The notes: generated by a model not told the origin, from the letters alone. A stretch of DNA of 64,000 nt from Myxococcus fulvus (GCF_900111765.1 NZ_FOIB01000002.1:124001-188000); one strand, 5' to 3'; numbered from the stretch's first letter, positions 52,785-61,484 are shown. Translations and numbers: made by a program.

Positions 52785-54155
52785 TCAGCGCTGCGTCAGC
52801 AGCGTCATGGACTCGTACTGGCTGCCCTCGAGCTGGAACGCGCCGGGGGCCTTCGAGTCCTTCTCCAGCTGGTTCTGGATGCCCTTGGGGAGCTGGGCGT
52901 ACAGGTCCTGACCGAGCAGCTGCTCGATGCGGTCCACCGGCACGCGCGCGTCCTCCAACAGCGGGACGATGGCCTCCTTCTTCGAGGGGCCATCCTTCAG
53001 GTTCGGCACCATGTACGCGAACATCGTCAGGTTGCCGTTGGGCAGCTCCAGCAGCACCGTCTTGAAGTTGTGCGTGGGGACGGCGATCTTCCGGTCCTTC
53101 GCGCCCGTGGTCGCAATCTCGTCCTTCGGCAGGGGCTTGCCCTTGTCGTCGAGGAAGAGGTTGCCCGTGACGATGTAGGCCTTGCCGCCCGTCTGCTCCA
53201 CCAGCTCGTGGATGCCCCGCTCCAGCGTGCGCCACACCTGCTGGTTGTGGTTGCCGTACTGGGGGGCGATGTTGGTCATCTGGTGGCTTTCGTTCATCGC
53301 CTCCTGCGTGGGCGAGTCCTCCGCGGGCTTCATGTGCCCGCGGTCGAAGCCGGTGTTGTTGTAGTCCGAGTCGGTGATGCCCGTGAGCGGCAGCGACGGG
53401 TCGCGCACGAAGGTGCTCTTGTTGCGGTTCACCTCCACGGGCGTCTCGTGGATGTCCGCGGCGGAGAGCATGTGGCTGACGAAGGTGGGCAGGTTCTTGC
53501 CTTCGTCCAGCATCAGCCGCGAGTACTGCTTCACCATCTCCAGGCCCTTGCCCGCACCACCCTTGGGGCGCAGCGGGTCCACCTCACCGGCGGCCTCCGC
53601 GACGCGGCTCTGGAAGGCGGCCATCTGCTGGTCGGGCACCCACTTCGTGCCGTCCACCTGGTTGGCCTTGGACTTCTGGATGTAGGCCGCGAGCTCTTCC
53701 TGGCTGACCTTGCCGTCGCCGTTGCCACCCAGCAGGTCGGCGCGCTTGGCGAGCCCGTCCTGCCACTTCGGGTCGAAGGCATCCACCTTCACGGAGCCGC
53801 CGGCCTGGGTGAGCTTCGCGTCGAGCGCGGCGCGGCCCTGCTGGAGCGCGGTGGAGGTGAGGTAGCGGCCGTCGGTGGGCGCGGTGAGGTAGGCCTGGAT
53901 TTCGGCCGCGGAGACCTTGCCGTTGCCGCCGCGCGTCTTGGTGCCCGCCTGGTCCGCCGCCTTCAAGAGGCCCGACTCCCAGCTCTGGTCCGTCCAGCCG
54001 AACTTGGTCTGCAGCTCGGAGATGGAGACCTCGCGGGCGCTGGAGCGAGCCCAGGCGCTGGTGTCCTGGGCCTTGAGGCCATTGACGGGCGCGGACTCGG
54101 TGGACACCGAGGGCGACGGGGTGCTGGCACGAGAAGTGGGTCGCAGCGTCGTCAT
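52785..54155 (-). CDS. DNA/RNA non-specific endonuclease with EF-hand region, no classical signal peptide
   Basis: 456 residues. The C-terminal half (about 200-440) is a beta-beta-alpha-metal nuclease of the NUC1/Serratia type: catalytic FDRGHMKPAED (His about 271), then TNIAPQYGNHNQQVWRTLE with the metal-binding Asn, and GNLFLDDKGK. The N-terminal half has two EF-hand-like calcium loops (about 72-90, and DLLGGNGDGKVSQEELAAY at about 140-158). The first 45 residues are Ser/Thr/Pro-rich with no hydrophobic core, so export, if any, is not by Sec. Presence of the neighbouring leaderless peptidase suggests a shared unconventional export or delivery route; that is inference. Confidence 0.9.
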   Translation of the reverse strand: MTTLRPTSRASTPSPSVSTESAPVNGLKAQDTSAWARSSAREVSISELQTKFGWTDQSWESGLLKAADQAGTKTRGGNGKVSAAEIQAYLTAPTDGRYLTSTALQQGRAALDAKLTQAGGSVKVDAFDPKWQDGLAKRADLLGGNGDGKVSQEELAAYIQKSKANQVDGTKWVPDQQMAAFQSRVAEAAGEVDPLRPKGGAGKGLEMVKQYSRLMLDEGKNLPTFVSHMLSAADIHETPVEVNRNKSTFVRDPSLPLTGITDSDYNNTGFDRGHMKPAEDSPTQEAMNESHQMTNIAPQYGNHNQQVWRTLERGIHELVEQTGGKAYIVTGNLFLDDKGKPLPKDEIATTGAKDRKIAVPTHNFKTVLLELPNGNLTMFAYMVPNLKDGPSKKEAIVPLLEDARVPVDRIEQLLGQDLYAQLPKGIQNQLEKDSKAPGAFQLEGSQYESMTLLTQR

Positions 54156-54275
54156 GGCGGTGACTTCCTTGGGCCGACCAGGGGCTGGCGCGGAGTGAGG
54201 CCCGGCATCTCTATCGTCGGCCCGACGCGGTGCCCGGTTGCGTCATGGCCCCACATTTCTGTCACGAAGTTGCGA

Positions 54276-54836
54276 CTATGGCTTCTTGCCCTGGGGCGCC
54301 TGGACGGTCCGTGCGTCCGCCTTCGCCTGCTGGAGCGTGCCGACGATCTGCGCCTCGGCCTGGAGGCGCTCGACGTAGTCGGCGGCGAGCCCCGCGCGCT
54401 CGGCGGCCAGGGCCAGCGTGACGAGGAAGGCCTCGCTGATGGGGCCCTGGGGGGCGGGGGTGGCCCTGGGTGGGGGCGTGAAGGCGTGGGCGGAGAGCAG
54501 CGCGCCGGTGGCGGTGCGCACCTTGACGGGGCGGGAGGTGGAGGCCTCGGCGATCAGCGACTCCAGCCGGCTCACCGCGTCCCACGCCTCCAGGGAGAGG
54601 CGGCGCAGCACGCCGGGGAGCTTCTTGCCCGGGGCATCCACCAGCCGGGCCACCTTGCCGCCCCAGGCCGGCGAGGGAACGTCGTAGACGAGGTCCACAT
54701 CCAGGGCCTCGACCAGCTCGCCGTCGGGCAGCGCGGGCAGGGCCGGCAGCCCCGGCAGGCGCTCACGCGCCGTCACCGGGGACAGGTCGACGGAGTAGGC
54801 GAACCAGGAGCGCGGCGAGGGCGTGGCGGCGGACAT
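54276..54836 (-). CDS. Gamma-glutamylcyclotransferase-like protein
   Basis: 186 residues from the ATG at 54836; a TTG at 54872 would add 12 residues. The order of motifs follows the cyclotransferase fold: WFAYSVDLSP near 10 (family YGSN replaced by YSVD), LVYDVPSPAWGGKVARLVDAPG near 48-69 and GVLRRLSLEAWDAVSRLES near 75-93, where the last Glu fits the catalytic acid. Members release 5-oxoproline from gamma-glutamyl amines. The changed nucleotide-like loop means activity is uncertain. A Lys/Gln-rich helical tail follows. It lies between the nuclease and peptidase genes on the same strand, separated by 120 and 203 bp. Confidence 0.7.
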   Translation of the reverse strand: MSAATPSPRSWFAYSVDLSPVTARERLPGLPALPALPDGELVEALDVDLVYDVPSPAWGGKVARLVDAPGKKLPGVLRRLSLEAWDAVSRLESLIAEASTSRPVKVRTATGALLSAHAFTPPPRATPAPQGPISEAFLVTLALAAERAGLAADYVERLQAEAQIVGTLQQAKADARTVQAPQGKKP

Positions 54837-54947
54837 GGTGTCGAGTCTCGACGGGGCGAGGCCCTGGGACAAGCCCCGGCGGGTGTGGGCCGGGGATGTG
54901 AGGCGTCAGGCGCGAAGCCCGGTGGGGTGAGCGCCAGGGTCGTGGAG

Positions 54948-55026
54948 CAGCGACGACGCCCTCCTGGACAACGTCGGGCGAGCGCGCCACCGGGCGGAGG
55001 GCGTCAGCGACGACGCCCTCCTGGAC
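54948..55026. repeat. Pair of 22-bp direct repeats
   Basis: Identical copies of CAGCGACGACGCCCTCCTGG plus AC at 54948-54969 and 55005-55026, 57 bp apart, in the gap between the peptidase stop and the cyclotransferase-like start. Could be a duplicated regulator site or a slippage product. Confidence 0.6.
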
Positions 55027-55039
55027 GAGGCGAGGCGGG

Positions 55040-56482
55040 CTACTCCTCGGTCGTGCGGTTCGCGGCGAGCTCGATGACGTTGACCATCAGGTCCTTCACG
55101 CGACGGGGCTTCTCGCCACCGTTGTCACGGAGGATGAGGTCGATGTCGTCCTCGGGCTCGTGGTACTCGGGGATGAGGTCGCCGCCGCCCTTCGGGTTGG
55201 ACAGGCCCTCGAAGAGGAAGAGCACGTCCTCGCCCTTGCGGCCGAAGACGGCGCCGTCCTGCCGGTCCCGATACATGTTGATGTCGCGGTTGATGCGGTC
55301 GAACGGGTCGGGCAGCTGCGCGTTGGCCTGCTCCACCACGTCGCGGAAGTAGTTCGCCTGCCCGCGGCGGTCCGTGTCGACGACGGACAGGCGCTGGTCA
55401 TCCCAGCGGCCCACCATGTCCACGTTGATGACGCCGGTGATCTGCTCGGTGCCCAGGCCCGGAATCGGGTGGTCCACGAAGTACTGCGAGCCGACCAGGC
55501 CCTTCTCCTCGGCGCCCGTCCAGATGAAGAGCACGGAGCGGTCCAGCTCGCCGCGCTTGGCGGCCTCGGCCAGCTCCGGCACCGCCGCCATCAGCACCGC
55601 GCTGCCAGACGCGTTGTCGTCCGCGCCGTTGTGGACGTTGCCCCGACGGTCCGTTCCCACGTGGTCCAGGTGGGCCATCACCACGATGACCTCATCCTTG
55701 TGCGGACCCGAGCCCGGCAGGAGCGCCATGGTGTTGACCGCCTGCCCGGACTCCGTCGCCAGCGCGCGCAGCTCCTCGACGCTGCGCATGCCGCCGTTGC
55801 GCGCCGGCGTGAGCGGCTGGCCCTCGGCCTTCATCGCGCTCTCGTACTTCTTGTTGAGCATGGCCAGCGTCTCCTGGGGCATGCCCTCCTCCAGGTAGAA
55901 GCCCTCCTCGAAGAGCTTGTGGCCGAACTCCTTGTGCGCCTTGTGCTCGTCGCCGCCGTGCACGTGGTTCGCGTCCGGGTTGCCCAGGAACGAGAACACG
56001 TCGAAGCGCTGCTGGAACGGGTTCTCGGGGCTGTTCACGTTGGGGCCCACGAGGCCGTACTTCTCGACGTGGGCCTGCACGTAGGCGGAGGCCGCGTCGA
56101 GCCCGGGTGACGGGCTGTCACGCCCCTGCAGCTCGTCCGAGGCCAGGTACGCGATGTGCGTCATCGGGTCCGCGTCCGCGAGGTTCGGCGCGGGCTCGGT
56201 GGGCGTCTCCGGCGTGGGCTCCACCGGGCCCTGGCAGGGAGGCGGGGGCACGGGCGCCGGCAGCTGCGGGAGCGGCAGGGGCAGCGGGGCCGGCAGCTGC
56301 GGAAGCTGGGGCGCGGGGAGGCGGGGCAGCGGCTGGGTGGAGCCGGTCTCGAAGCGGTCCTTGTTCCAGCTCAAGTCGGGCGCCTTCGCCTTGTTCTCGG
56401 GCGGCGGAGGGGCCTTCGCGGCCGGGGCTCGCGACGACGCGGTGGGCAGGGGGCGAGGCGTGTCGCTGATCTTCGAGGCCAT
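55040..56482 (-). CDS. M28-family zinc metallopeptidase with Pro-rich leaderless N-terminus
   Basis: 480 residues. About 100 N-terminal residues are Pro/Ala/Leu-rich (LPRLPAPQLPQLPAPLPLPL) after a segment WNKDRFETG, with no Sec signal. The catalytic domain (about 105-470) carries the M28 ligands in order: His in VMAHLDHVG, bridging Asp in NGADDNASGS, Glu-Glu in TGAEEKGLVGS, Asp in NVDMVG and His in PEYHEPEDD. Such enzymes are aminopeptidases or carboxypeptidases. The short conserved-looking DRFE segment followed by low complexity resembles the start of other myxobacterial leaderless proteins I recall; export by a non-Sec path is inferred, not shown. Confidence 0.92.
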   Translation of the reverse strand: MASKISDTPRPLPTASSRAPAAKAPPPPENKAKAPDLSWNKDRFETGSTQPLPRLPAPQLPQLPAPLPLPLPQLPAPVPPPPCQGPVEPTPETPTEPAPNLADADPMTHIAYLASDELQGRDSPSPGLDAASAYVQAHVEKYGLVGPNVNSPENPFQQRFDVFSFLGNPDANHVHGGDEHKAHKEFGHKLFEEGFYLEEGMPQETLAMLNKKYESAMKAEGQPLTPARNGGMRSVEELRALATESGQAVNTMALLPGSGPHKDEVIVVMAHLDHVGTDRRGNVHNGADDNASGSAVLMAAVPELAEAAKRGELDRSVLFIWTGAEEKGLVGSQYFVDHPIPGLGTEQITGVINVDMVGRWDDQRLSVVDTDRRGQANYFRDVVEQANAQLPDPFDRINRDINMYRDRQDGAVFGRKGEDVLFLFEGLSNPKGGGDLIPEYHEPEDDIDLILRDNGGEKPRRVKDLMVNVIELAANRTTEE

Positions 56483-56605
56483 GGTTTGGGGGATCCCGAT
56501 GGAGAGCGTGAATGGCGCGCTTCGGGATTATCGCCACAGTGTGCCTCCAGGTTGCGAGGAGACCTCACTTCGCCGTGATTTCAGTGGGTTGTATCAACAC
56601 ATGTT

Positions 56606-57547
56606 TCAGCGGCGGCGGATCACCCGGCCCCGGGGACCGGGGTGGTGGGCGCGCAGGGCGTCCACGAAGGCGCTCAGCGCCGGCTCCCGCTCTCCTGCCC
56701 GGGTCGCCACCGCCCAGTCCAGCCAGAGGCCCCGAGGCCCGACCCGTACGGCGTGCAGCCCTCCCTCGGCGAGCTGGGGCGCCACGGCCCACTGGGGCAG
56801 CACGGTGACCCCCAGGTTGGCGCGGACCATCTCCAGCGCCAGGCCCCCCGTCATGGGGATGAGCGTCACCTTGCGTGGCGAGAGGTTGCCCGCCTTCGCG
56901 AACGCCCGGCCCAGCGGCGTGTGCGCCGCGAGCGCGCCCTCGTCGACCCAGACGTGCTCCTCGGCGAGGGCCCGGACCTCGACCTCCTTGCGACGCGAGG
57001 TGGCCCACGCATGCTCCCGCCCCACCACTGCGACCATCTCGTCCCGGAAGAGCGGCTCCACCTGGATGCGGGGACCGGGCCGGGCCTCCCCCGCCACGAG
57101 CGCGACGTCGAGCCTGCGCGACAGCAGCCACTCGGTGGGAGCCTCCCCCGCCTCCGCGACGATGGTGACCTCCAGGCCGGGCCAGTTCCGGGTGAAGCCA
57201 CGCAAAAGCTCCGGGAGCCAGCGGTAGGACTGGAGGCACGCGGTCGCCACCCGGAGCGTGCCGCTGGCGCCGCTCAACAGCTCCCGCGTCTCCGCCTCGG
57301 CCCGGACCAGCTCGCTCAGCACCGAGCGCGCGGCCTCGGTGAGGCGCCTGCCCGCGGAGGTCGGCTCCAGCCGTCGCCACTGACGATGGAACAGCGGGCC
57401 CCCGAGCCGGTCCTCCAGCTCCCGGAGCTGCTGGCTCAGCGCGGACGGAGACAGGTGGAGCTTGCGCGCGGCGGCGTTGAGGCTGCCCAGCTCTTCGAGC
57501 GCGGCGAGCAACAAGAGGTGACGTGTCTCCACGAGCGGGCTCGGCAT
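56606..57547 (-). CDS. LysR-family transcriptional regulator
   Basis: 313 residues from the ATG at 57547. N-terminal winged helix-turn-helix about 5-63 (HLLLLAALEELGSLNAAARKLHLSPSALSQQLRELEDRLGGPLFHR), then a linker helix and a periplasmic-binding-protein-like effector domain (LRVATACLQSYRWLPELLRGF; LDVALVAGEARPGP; GLALEMVRANLGVTVLPQW). The effector part resembles MetR-type regulators. It is divergent from the lipoprotein-SDR pair at 57691, with a candidate T-N11-A box between them, so it probably controls that pair and itself. The inducer is unknown. Confidence 0.93.
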   Translation of the reverse strand: MPSPLVETRHLLLLAALEELGSLNAAARKLHLSPSALSQQLRELEDRLGGPLFHRQWRRLEPTSAGRRLTEAARSVLSELVRAEAETRELLSGASGTLRVATACLQSYRWLPELLRGFTRNWPGLEVTIVAEAGEAPTEWLLSRRLDVALVAGEARPGPRIQVEPLFRDEMVAVVGREHAWATSRRKEVEVRALAEEHVWVDEGALAAHTPLGRAFAKAGNLSPRKVTLIPMTGGLALEMVRANLGVTVLPQWAVAPQLAEGGLHAVRVGPRGLWLDWAVATRAGEREPALSAFVDALRAHHPGPRGRVIRRR

Positions 57548-57576
57548 CGATTCAGCCTGCCTTAACACCACGTCCG

Positions 57577-57601
57577 GAACAACGCGTTCGACTGAAGCGA
57601 A
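57577..57601. promoter_or_regulatory. Candidate LysR box in the divergent promoter
   Basis: TTCG-N7-CGAA at 57587-57601 contains a T-N11-A core; an overlapping GAAC-N5-GTTC dyad is at 57577-57589. It lies between the LysR start (57547) and the divergent lipoprotein start (57691), the classical place for such a site. Confidence 0.45.
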
Positions 57602-57690
57602 GCCAGCTCGCATCTTCGCGTGACGGAACACCCCGCCGCGAGGTCCGGGTCAGGCTCGCGCGTCGGGAGGCACACCGACCCGAAGGATGG

Positions 57691-58263
57691 ATGGACACCA
57701 TGAATCGCCACCTGCACACGCCCCTCGCGGCGCTCCTCCTCACCCTGCTCGGCTGCGCGGGCACGACGGCGGGCGGCCCCCTGGCCTCCCGGTCCACGTC
57801 TCCGGACACCTCGAACGTCGAGGCATGGCCCGTCGAGCACCTCGCGGTGCGCTCGCTCATCGAGCGCTTCGCGGACGCGGCCAACCACCAGGACTGGAAG
57901 ACCACGGAGTCGCTCTTCACCGAGGACGCGGTCTGGGAGGTGAAGGCCGCGCCGCCCATGGGCTGGACGTTCGAGGGACGTGACGCCATCCGCGAGGGCA
58001 TGACGAGCAACACGGCGCGCGTCGAGCTGCGCGTCCAGAGCGTCACGCCCATCGTCGTCCACGTGCAGGGCCCCGAGCGAGCCACCGCGCGCTCCACCCT
58101 GGACGAGGTCCTCCGCATCAAGCAGACGGGGAAGTACCTGCGGGTGGTCGGCACCTACTCCGACCAGTTCGTGAAGCAAGACGGCCAGTGGCGCTTCTCC
58201 CGGAGGACCTTCGAGTTCCGCTACGAGGAGGAGCTCGGCGCGCCCTCGGGAGGTGGGCGATGA
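57691..58263 (+). CDS. Lipoprotein with SnoaL-like (NTF2-fold) domain
   Basis: 190 residues. Lipoprotein signal (LAALLLTLLGC, Cys about 22). The domain from about 50 follows the SnoaL/NTF2 pattern: VRSLIERFADAANHQDWKTTESLFTEDAVWEV, FEGRDAIREGM, ATARSTLDEVLRI and DGQWRFSRRTFEF. Relatives are small ligand-binding proteins or isomerases; a lipid-anchored one is less usual. The TGA overlaps the ATG of the SDR gene. An alternative ATG at 57700 gives a protein three residues shorter. Probably controlled by the divergent LysR protein. Confidence 0.85.
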   Translation: MDTMNRHLHTPLAALLLTLLGCAGTTAGGPLASRSTSPDTSNVEAWPVEHLAVRSLIERFADAANHQDWKTTESLFTEDAVWEVKAAPPMGWTFEGRDAIREGMTSNTARVELRVQSVTPIVVHVQGPERATARSTLDEVLRIKQTGKYLRVVGTYSDQFVKQDGQWRFSRRTFEFRYEEELGAPSGGGR

Positions 58264-59030
58264 GCGCCGCGTCGACACCGCGCGTGGCGCTCGTCACGGG
58301 GGCCAGCGCCGGACTGGGGCGAGCCATCGCCTCGCGGCTGGGCGAGGAGGGATGGACGGTGGGACTGGTGGCGCGTCGACGGGAGCGATTGGAGGTGCTC
58401 GCGGGAGAGCTTCGCGCGCTGGGCGCCCAGGCCCATGTGCTCGCGGGAGACCTCCGGGATTCACGATTCGCCCAGCAGGCCGTGGACACGTTGGTGCGAT
58501 TCACGGGGCGACTGGACCTCCTGGTCAACAACGCGGGCGCGCCCACGTCGTCACGGGAGCCCGTGGCCACGGACGCGGAGCTCGACGCGGCGTTCGCCCT
58601 GAATGTCCGCGCCGCCTACCGGTTGTCCCAGCTGGCGCTGCCCCACCTGAGGGCCACGCGGGGCTGCGTCGTGAACATCGGCTCCGCGGGCGTGGCGCGC
58701 ACGGTGCCGCTGGACCTCATGTACCTGGTGAGCAAGGGCGCCGTGGAGACGCTGTCGCGGGGGCTCGCCAAGACGTGGGCGCCGCTCGGCGTGCGGGTGA
58801 ACACCGTGTCCCCGGGGCTCGTGGAGACGGAGATCCTCCAGGCCACCGGGATGTCCCGGGAGGACGGGCACGCGCACTTCCTCCAGGCACGCGCGGCGAT
58901 GCAGCCGCTGCCCCATGAAGGCCAGCCGGGGGACGTGGCCCACGCGGTGTCGTTCCTCGCCTCGCCCCAGGCCGCGTTCATCACCGGGGCCACGCTGCAT
59001 GTCGACGGCGGCATGTCGCTGGGAGGATGA
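58260..59030 (+). CDS. Short-chain dehydrogenase/reductase
   Basis: 256 residues, classical SDR length. Cofactor motif VTGASAGLGRAIA (about 12-24), ARRRER after beta-2 suggesting NADP(H), LVNNAGAP (about 88), Ser in VNIGSAG, catalytic YLVSK (about 158), NTVSPGLVETEI and the end HVDGGMSLGG. It oxidises or reduces an alcohol/ketone pair in the cytoplasm; substrate unknown. Its ATG overlaps the stop codon of the lipoprotein gene by four bases, so the two are translationally coupled. It converges on the GFA gene. Confidence 0.93.
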   Translation: MSAASTPRVALVTGASAGLGRAIASRLGEEGWTVGLVARRRERLEVLAGELRALGAQAHVLAGDLRDSRFAQQAVDTLVRFTGRLDLLVNNAGAPTSSREPVATDAELDAAFALNVRAAYRLSQLALPHLRATRGCVVNIGSAGVARTVPLDLMYLVSKGAVETLSRGLAKTWAPLGVRVNTVSPGLVETEILQATGMSREDGHAHFLQARAAMQPLPHEGQPGDVAHAVSFLASPQAAFITGATLHVDGGMSLGG

Positions 59031-59045
59031 GCGACGGGCCCCGGC

Positions 59046-59447
59046 TCAGAGGTGCCGGACCTCGGCCGGGGGCTTCGTGAAGTCGTCGTCGCGTCCGTTG
59101 ACGTAGGTGATGGGCGAGCGCATCAGCTCGTCCAGGTCCACGTTGTCCAGACAGTTGACCTTGACGGTGTAGTACTTGCCCAGCTCCGTGTCGTCGCCCC
59201 AGCCGAACGCGTGCACGCCGCAGTGCTTGCAGAACAGGTGATGGAGCTGCTTGGTGCGGGACTGGTACTCGGTGAGCGCGGCCTCACCGGCCAGGAGCCG
59301 GAAGTCCTCGGGGCCGATGACGGACTGCCACAGCCTCGCCTTGGTGCAGATGGAGCAGTTGCACTTGTAGGTGCCCTGGCTCAAGTCGACATCCGCTTCG
59401 TACCGGACCGCTCCACAGTGACAGCCGCCGACGTACGTCTTCTTCAC
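59046..59447 (-). CDS. GFA/CENP-V family zinc protein
   Basis: 133 residues, start GTG at 59447 with AGGAG nine bases upstream. Zinc-binding Cys pattern of the glutathione-dependent formaldehyde-activating family: GGCHCGAVRYE (about 8-18), CNCSICTK (about 29-36) and FCKHCGVHAF (about 72-81). Known relatives handle glutathione adducts, but most have no tested activity. Single gene. Confidence 0.94.
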   Translation of the reverse strand: MKKTYVGGCHCGAVRYEADVDLSQGTYKCNCSICTKARLWQSVIGPEDFRLLAGEAALTEYQSRTKQLHHLFCKHCGVHAFGWGDDTELGKYYTVKVNCLDNVDLDELMRSPITYVNGRDDDFTKPPAEVRHL

Positions 59448-59802
59448 GAGTGACGCTCCTCATGGCCCCAGCCACGAGCCCCTCCCTCCCGAGAGCCCCG
59501 CCGCCAGCCCCTCTCCTGGGGGGCTTTTCCGTTCTGACGAAGCAGAGCACGAGACGGCGCCGGGGCCACGGTCGGATTTCGCCCCACCGCGCCCTCCTCC
59601 ACGAGGGCGACATCCGGGACGTCGTCACGCCAACGACCCGCCGCGCGAGCGTCGCATACCGTCGATGAGGCCCGGGGCGGCACGTCCGACATCCGACGGA
59701 GGACCGGGCGCCCGAGCGCTCGTCATTCGCGCCCACCCCACCGCGTCCGTGCCCCGGCACGGACAGTCCGGAGCTACTCTCCGGCCGCGCGCACCCGACC
59801 TC

Positions 59803-60429
59803 ATGGACCTCACGCTCTGGGCCACCTTCACGCTGACGATGGCGCTCTTCGCCATCACTCCGGGACCCGCCGTCTTGCTGGTGGTCTCGCAAGCGATGTC
59901 GCGGGGCTTCCGGGCGGGGATGAGCGCGACGCTGGGCATCCAGGCCGGCAACGCCGTGTACTTCCTCGTCTCCGTGGCGGGCCTGGGCGCCGCGCTGGCC
60001 ACCTCGCGAATCGCCTTCAACGCCATCCGCTACGCGGGCGCCGCCTACCTCGTCTACCTGGGCGTGAGCACGCTGTGGGCCGCGAAGCAGAGCCTCACGC
60101 TGGCCGAGCGCCCCAAGCCGCCCCTGTGGCAGGGCGCCTTCGTGCAGGGCTTCGCCAAGCAGCTCGCCAACCCCAAGTCCATCCTGTTCTTCGGCTCGCT
60201 GCTGCCGCAGTTCGTCCAGCCGGGGCCGCACGCGGGGCTGCAGTTCACCGTGTACGGCGTCTCCTGCATCGTGGTGGAGGTGCCGGTGCTCGCCGGGTAC
60301 GCCTGGCTGGGCGTCGCCGGAGGCCGCGTGTCCAGCTCACCGCGCGCCCAGGTCTGGCGGGAGCGGCTGTCGGGCCTGGCGCTCATCGGCATCGGCGTGG
60401 TGCTCATCACGATGCGGCCACCCGCCTGA
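59803..60429 (+). CDS. LysE/RhtB-family amino-acid exporter
   Basis: 208 residues. Five to six membrane helices: LWATFTLTMALFAITPGPAVLLVVSQAMSRG (the family start with TPGP), LGIQAGNAVYFLVSVAGLGAAL, AIRYAGAAYLVYLGVSTLWAAK, FVQGFAKQLANPKSILFFGSLLPQF and the C-terminal LSGLALIGIGVVLITM. Exports amino acids or homoserine-lactone-like compounds across the inner membrane. The ATG at 59803 was chosen because upstream in-frame codons give no helix. Ends in a shared hairpin with the convergent gene. Confidence 0.93.
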   Translation: MDLTLWATFTLTMALFAITPGPAVLLVVSQAMSRGFRAGMSATLGIQAGNAVYFLVSVAGLGAALATSRIAFNAIRYAGAAYLVYLGVSTLWAAKQSLTLAERPKPPLWQGAFVQGFAKQLANPKSILFFGSLLPQFVQPGPHAGLQFTVYGVSCIVVEVPVLAGYAWLGVAGGRVSSSPRAQVWRERLSGLALIGIGVVLITMRPPA

Positions 60430-60437
60430 GGCCCACG

Positions 60438-60466
60438 CACGGCGCCCTCGGACCCGGGGCGCCGTG
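60438..60466. terminator. Bidirectional hairpin between convergent genes
   Basis: Perfect 10-bp arms CACGGCGCCC (60438-60447) and complement (60457-60466), 9-nt loop, in the 49-bp gap between the LysE stop and the stop codon of the secreted protein. Confidence 0.65.
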
Positions 60467-60478
60467 TCGGGCGCGCGC

Positions 60479-61447
60479 TCAGGGCGACGGCTTCGACTCG
60501 GCGGGCTCGTCCGCGGGCGGCTCCTTCAGCGCCTCCAGCTCCCTCGCGTTGGCCGCGCGCGTCTTGGGCTTGCCCTTCTCGATGCTGATGAGCGTGGCCT
60601 TGTTGCCCAGGACGCACGCCAGCGTCTCGCCCAGCGCGGGGGCCTTCTTCACCGCGTCGCAGCGGCCCACGTAGGCCACCTGACGGCGCGCGGGCTCGAG
60701 GCCCACCGCCACCGCGAAGAACTTCCCCGGGTTGCCAGCGAAGGGGCCTCCGGACACGAGCGTCACCCAGGTGTCCTTCATGAGCTCCGGCGTGTAGAGC
60801 ACGTCGTAGCTCTCCGGCTTGCACTCGCGCTGGGTGCTTCCGGCCTTGCAGCGCTGGGCGCTCCGAATCTTCTCGAAGAGCCCGTTGTCCACCCGCGCGG
60901 TGAACATGGGCGCGGGCAGCTCGTAGCGCACGGGCCCGGCCTTCTCCAGGCCCGCGCAGGTGCGCTTGCCATCCGTCGCGGAGATTCGCAGCGTCAGCGG
61001 CATCTGCTGCGTGCCCGTGGACGAGGTGAGGATGAACGCGGTGCCCGTCTGCGCCAGCGACTCCGGCACGGTGACGGAGAAGGCCCCGATGTAGTCCGAG
61101 GGCCCCTCGTCCGAGTCGGTGAGCAACAGGTGCAGCGAGCCCCCCACGCCCACCGGGAGCCAGGCCCCCGAGCGCGACTCCTCCAGGAAGAGGCTGTTCC
61201 ACAGGAGGACGGTGGCGTCCTCCTGCTTCGGGCCGATGACGACGGGCGAGGCGCCCTCCACGTCGACCGCCATCGCGGTCAGCTCCGGGTCCGCCAAGGA
61301 GCCCTCGTCCCAGGCGGAGCCGCTGGCGTTGGTCGACTCGACCTTCGCCGCCAGCGGGGACACGAACAGCTCCTTGCACGCCCGATAGTCCTGCGCCCAC
61401 GCCTGCGTGGAGACACAGAGCCCCAGCAACAGCCACCGTCGCATCAT
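60479..61447 (-). CDS. Secreted protein of unknown function
   Basis: 322 residues from the first of two adjacent ATGs at 61447 (GAGAGGA upstream). Signal peptide MMRRWLLLGLCVSTQAWA. The mature part begins QDYRACKELF and has mixed beta segments (DATVLLWNSLFLEES, PLTLRISATDGKRTCAG, VAYVGRCDAVKKAPAL) with seven or so Cys, and a charged C-terminal tail (KPKTRAANARELEALKEPPADEPAESK). No family recognised and no enzymatic motif seen. It lies 37 bp downstream of the lipoprotein gene at 61485, so the two are probably one transcript. Confidence 0.78.
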   Translation of the reverse strand: MMRRWLLLGLCVSTQAWAQDYRACKELFVSPLAAKVESTNASGSAWDEGSLADPELTAMAVDVEGASPVVIGPKQEDATVLLWNSLFLEESRSGAWLPVGVGGSLHLLLTDSDEGPSDYIGAFSVTVPESLAQTGTAFILTSSTGTQQMPLTLRISATDGKRTCAGLEKAGPVRYELPAPMFTARVDNGLFEKIRSAQRCKAGSTQRECKPESYDVLYTPELMKDTWVTLVSGGPFAGNPGKFFAVAVGLEPARRQVAYVGRCDAVKKAPALGETLACVLGNKATLISIEKGKPKTRAANARELEALKEPPADEPAESKPSP

Positions 61448-61484
61448 GCTTCCTCTCACTCCGGCCTCGGCGTCAGCGCCTCGG

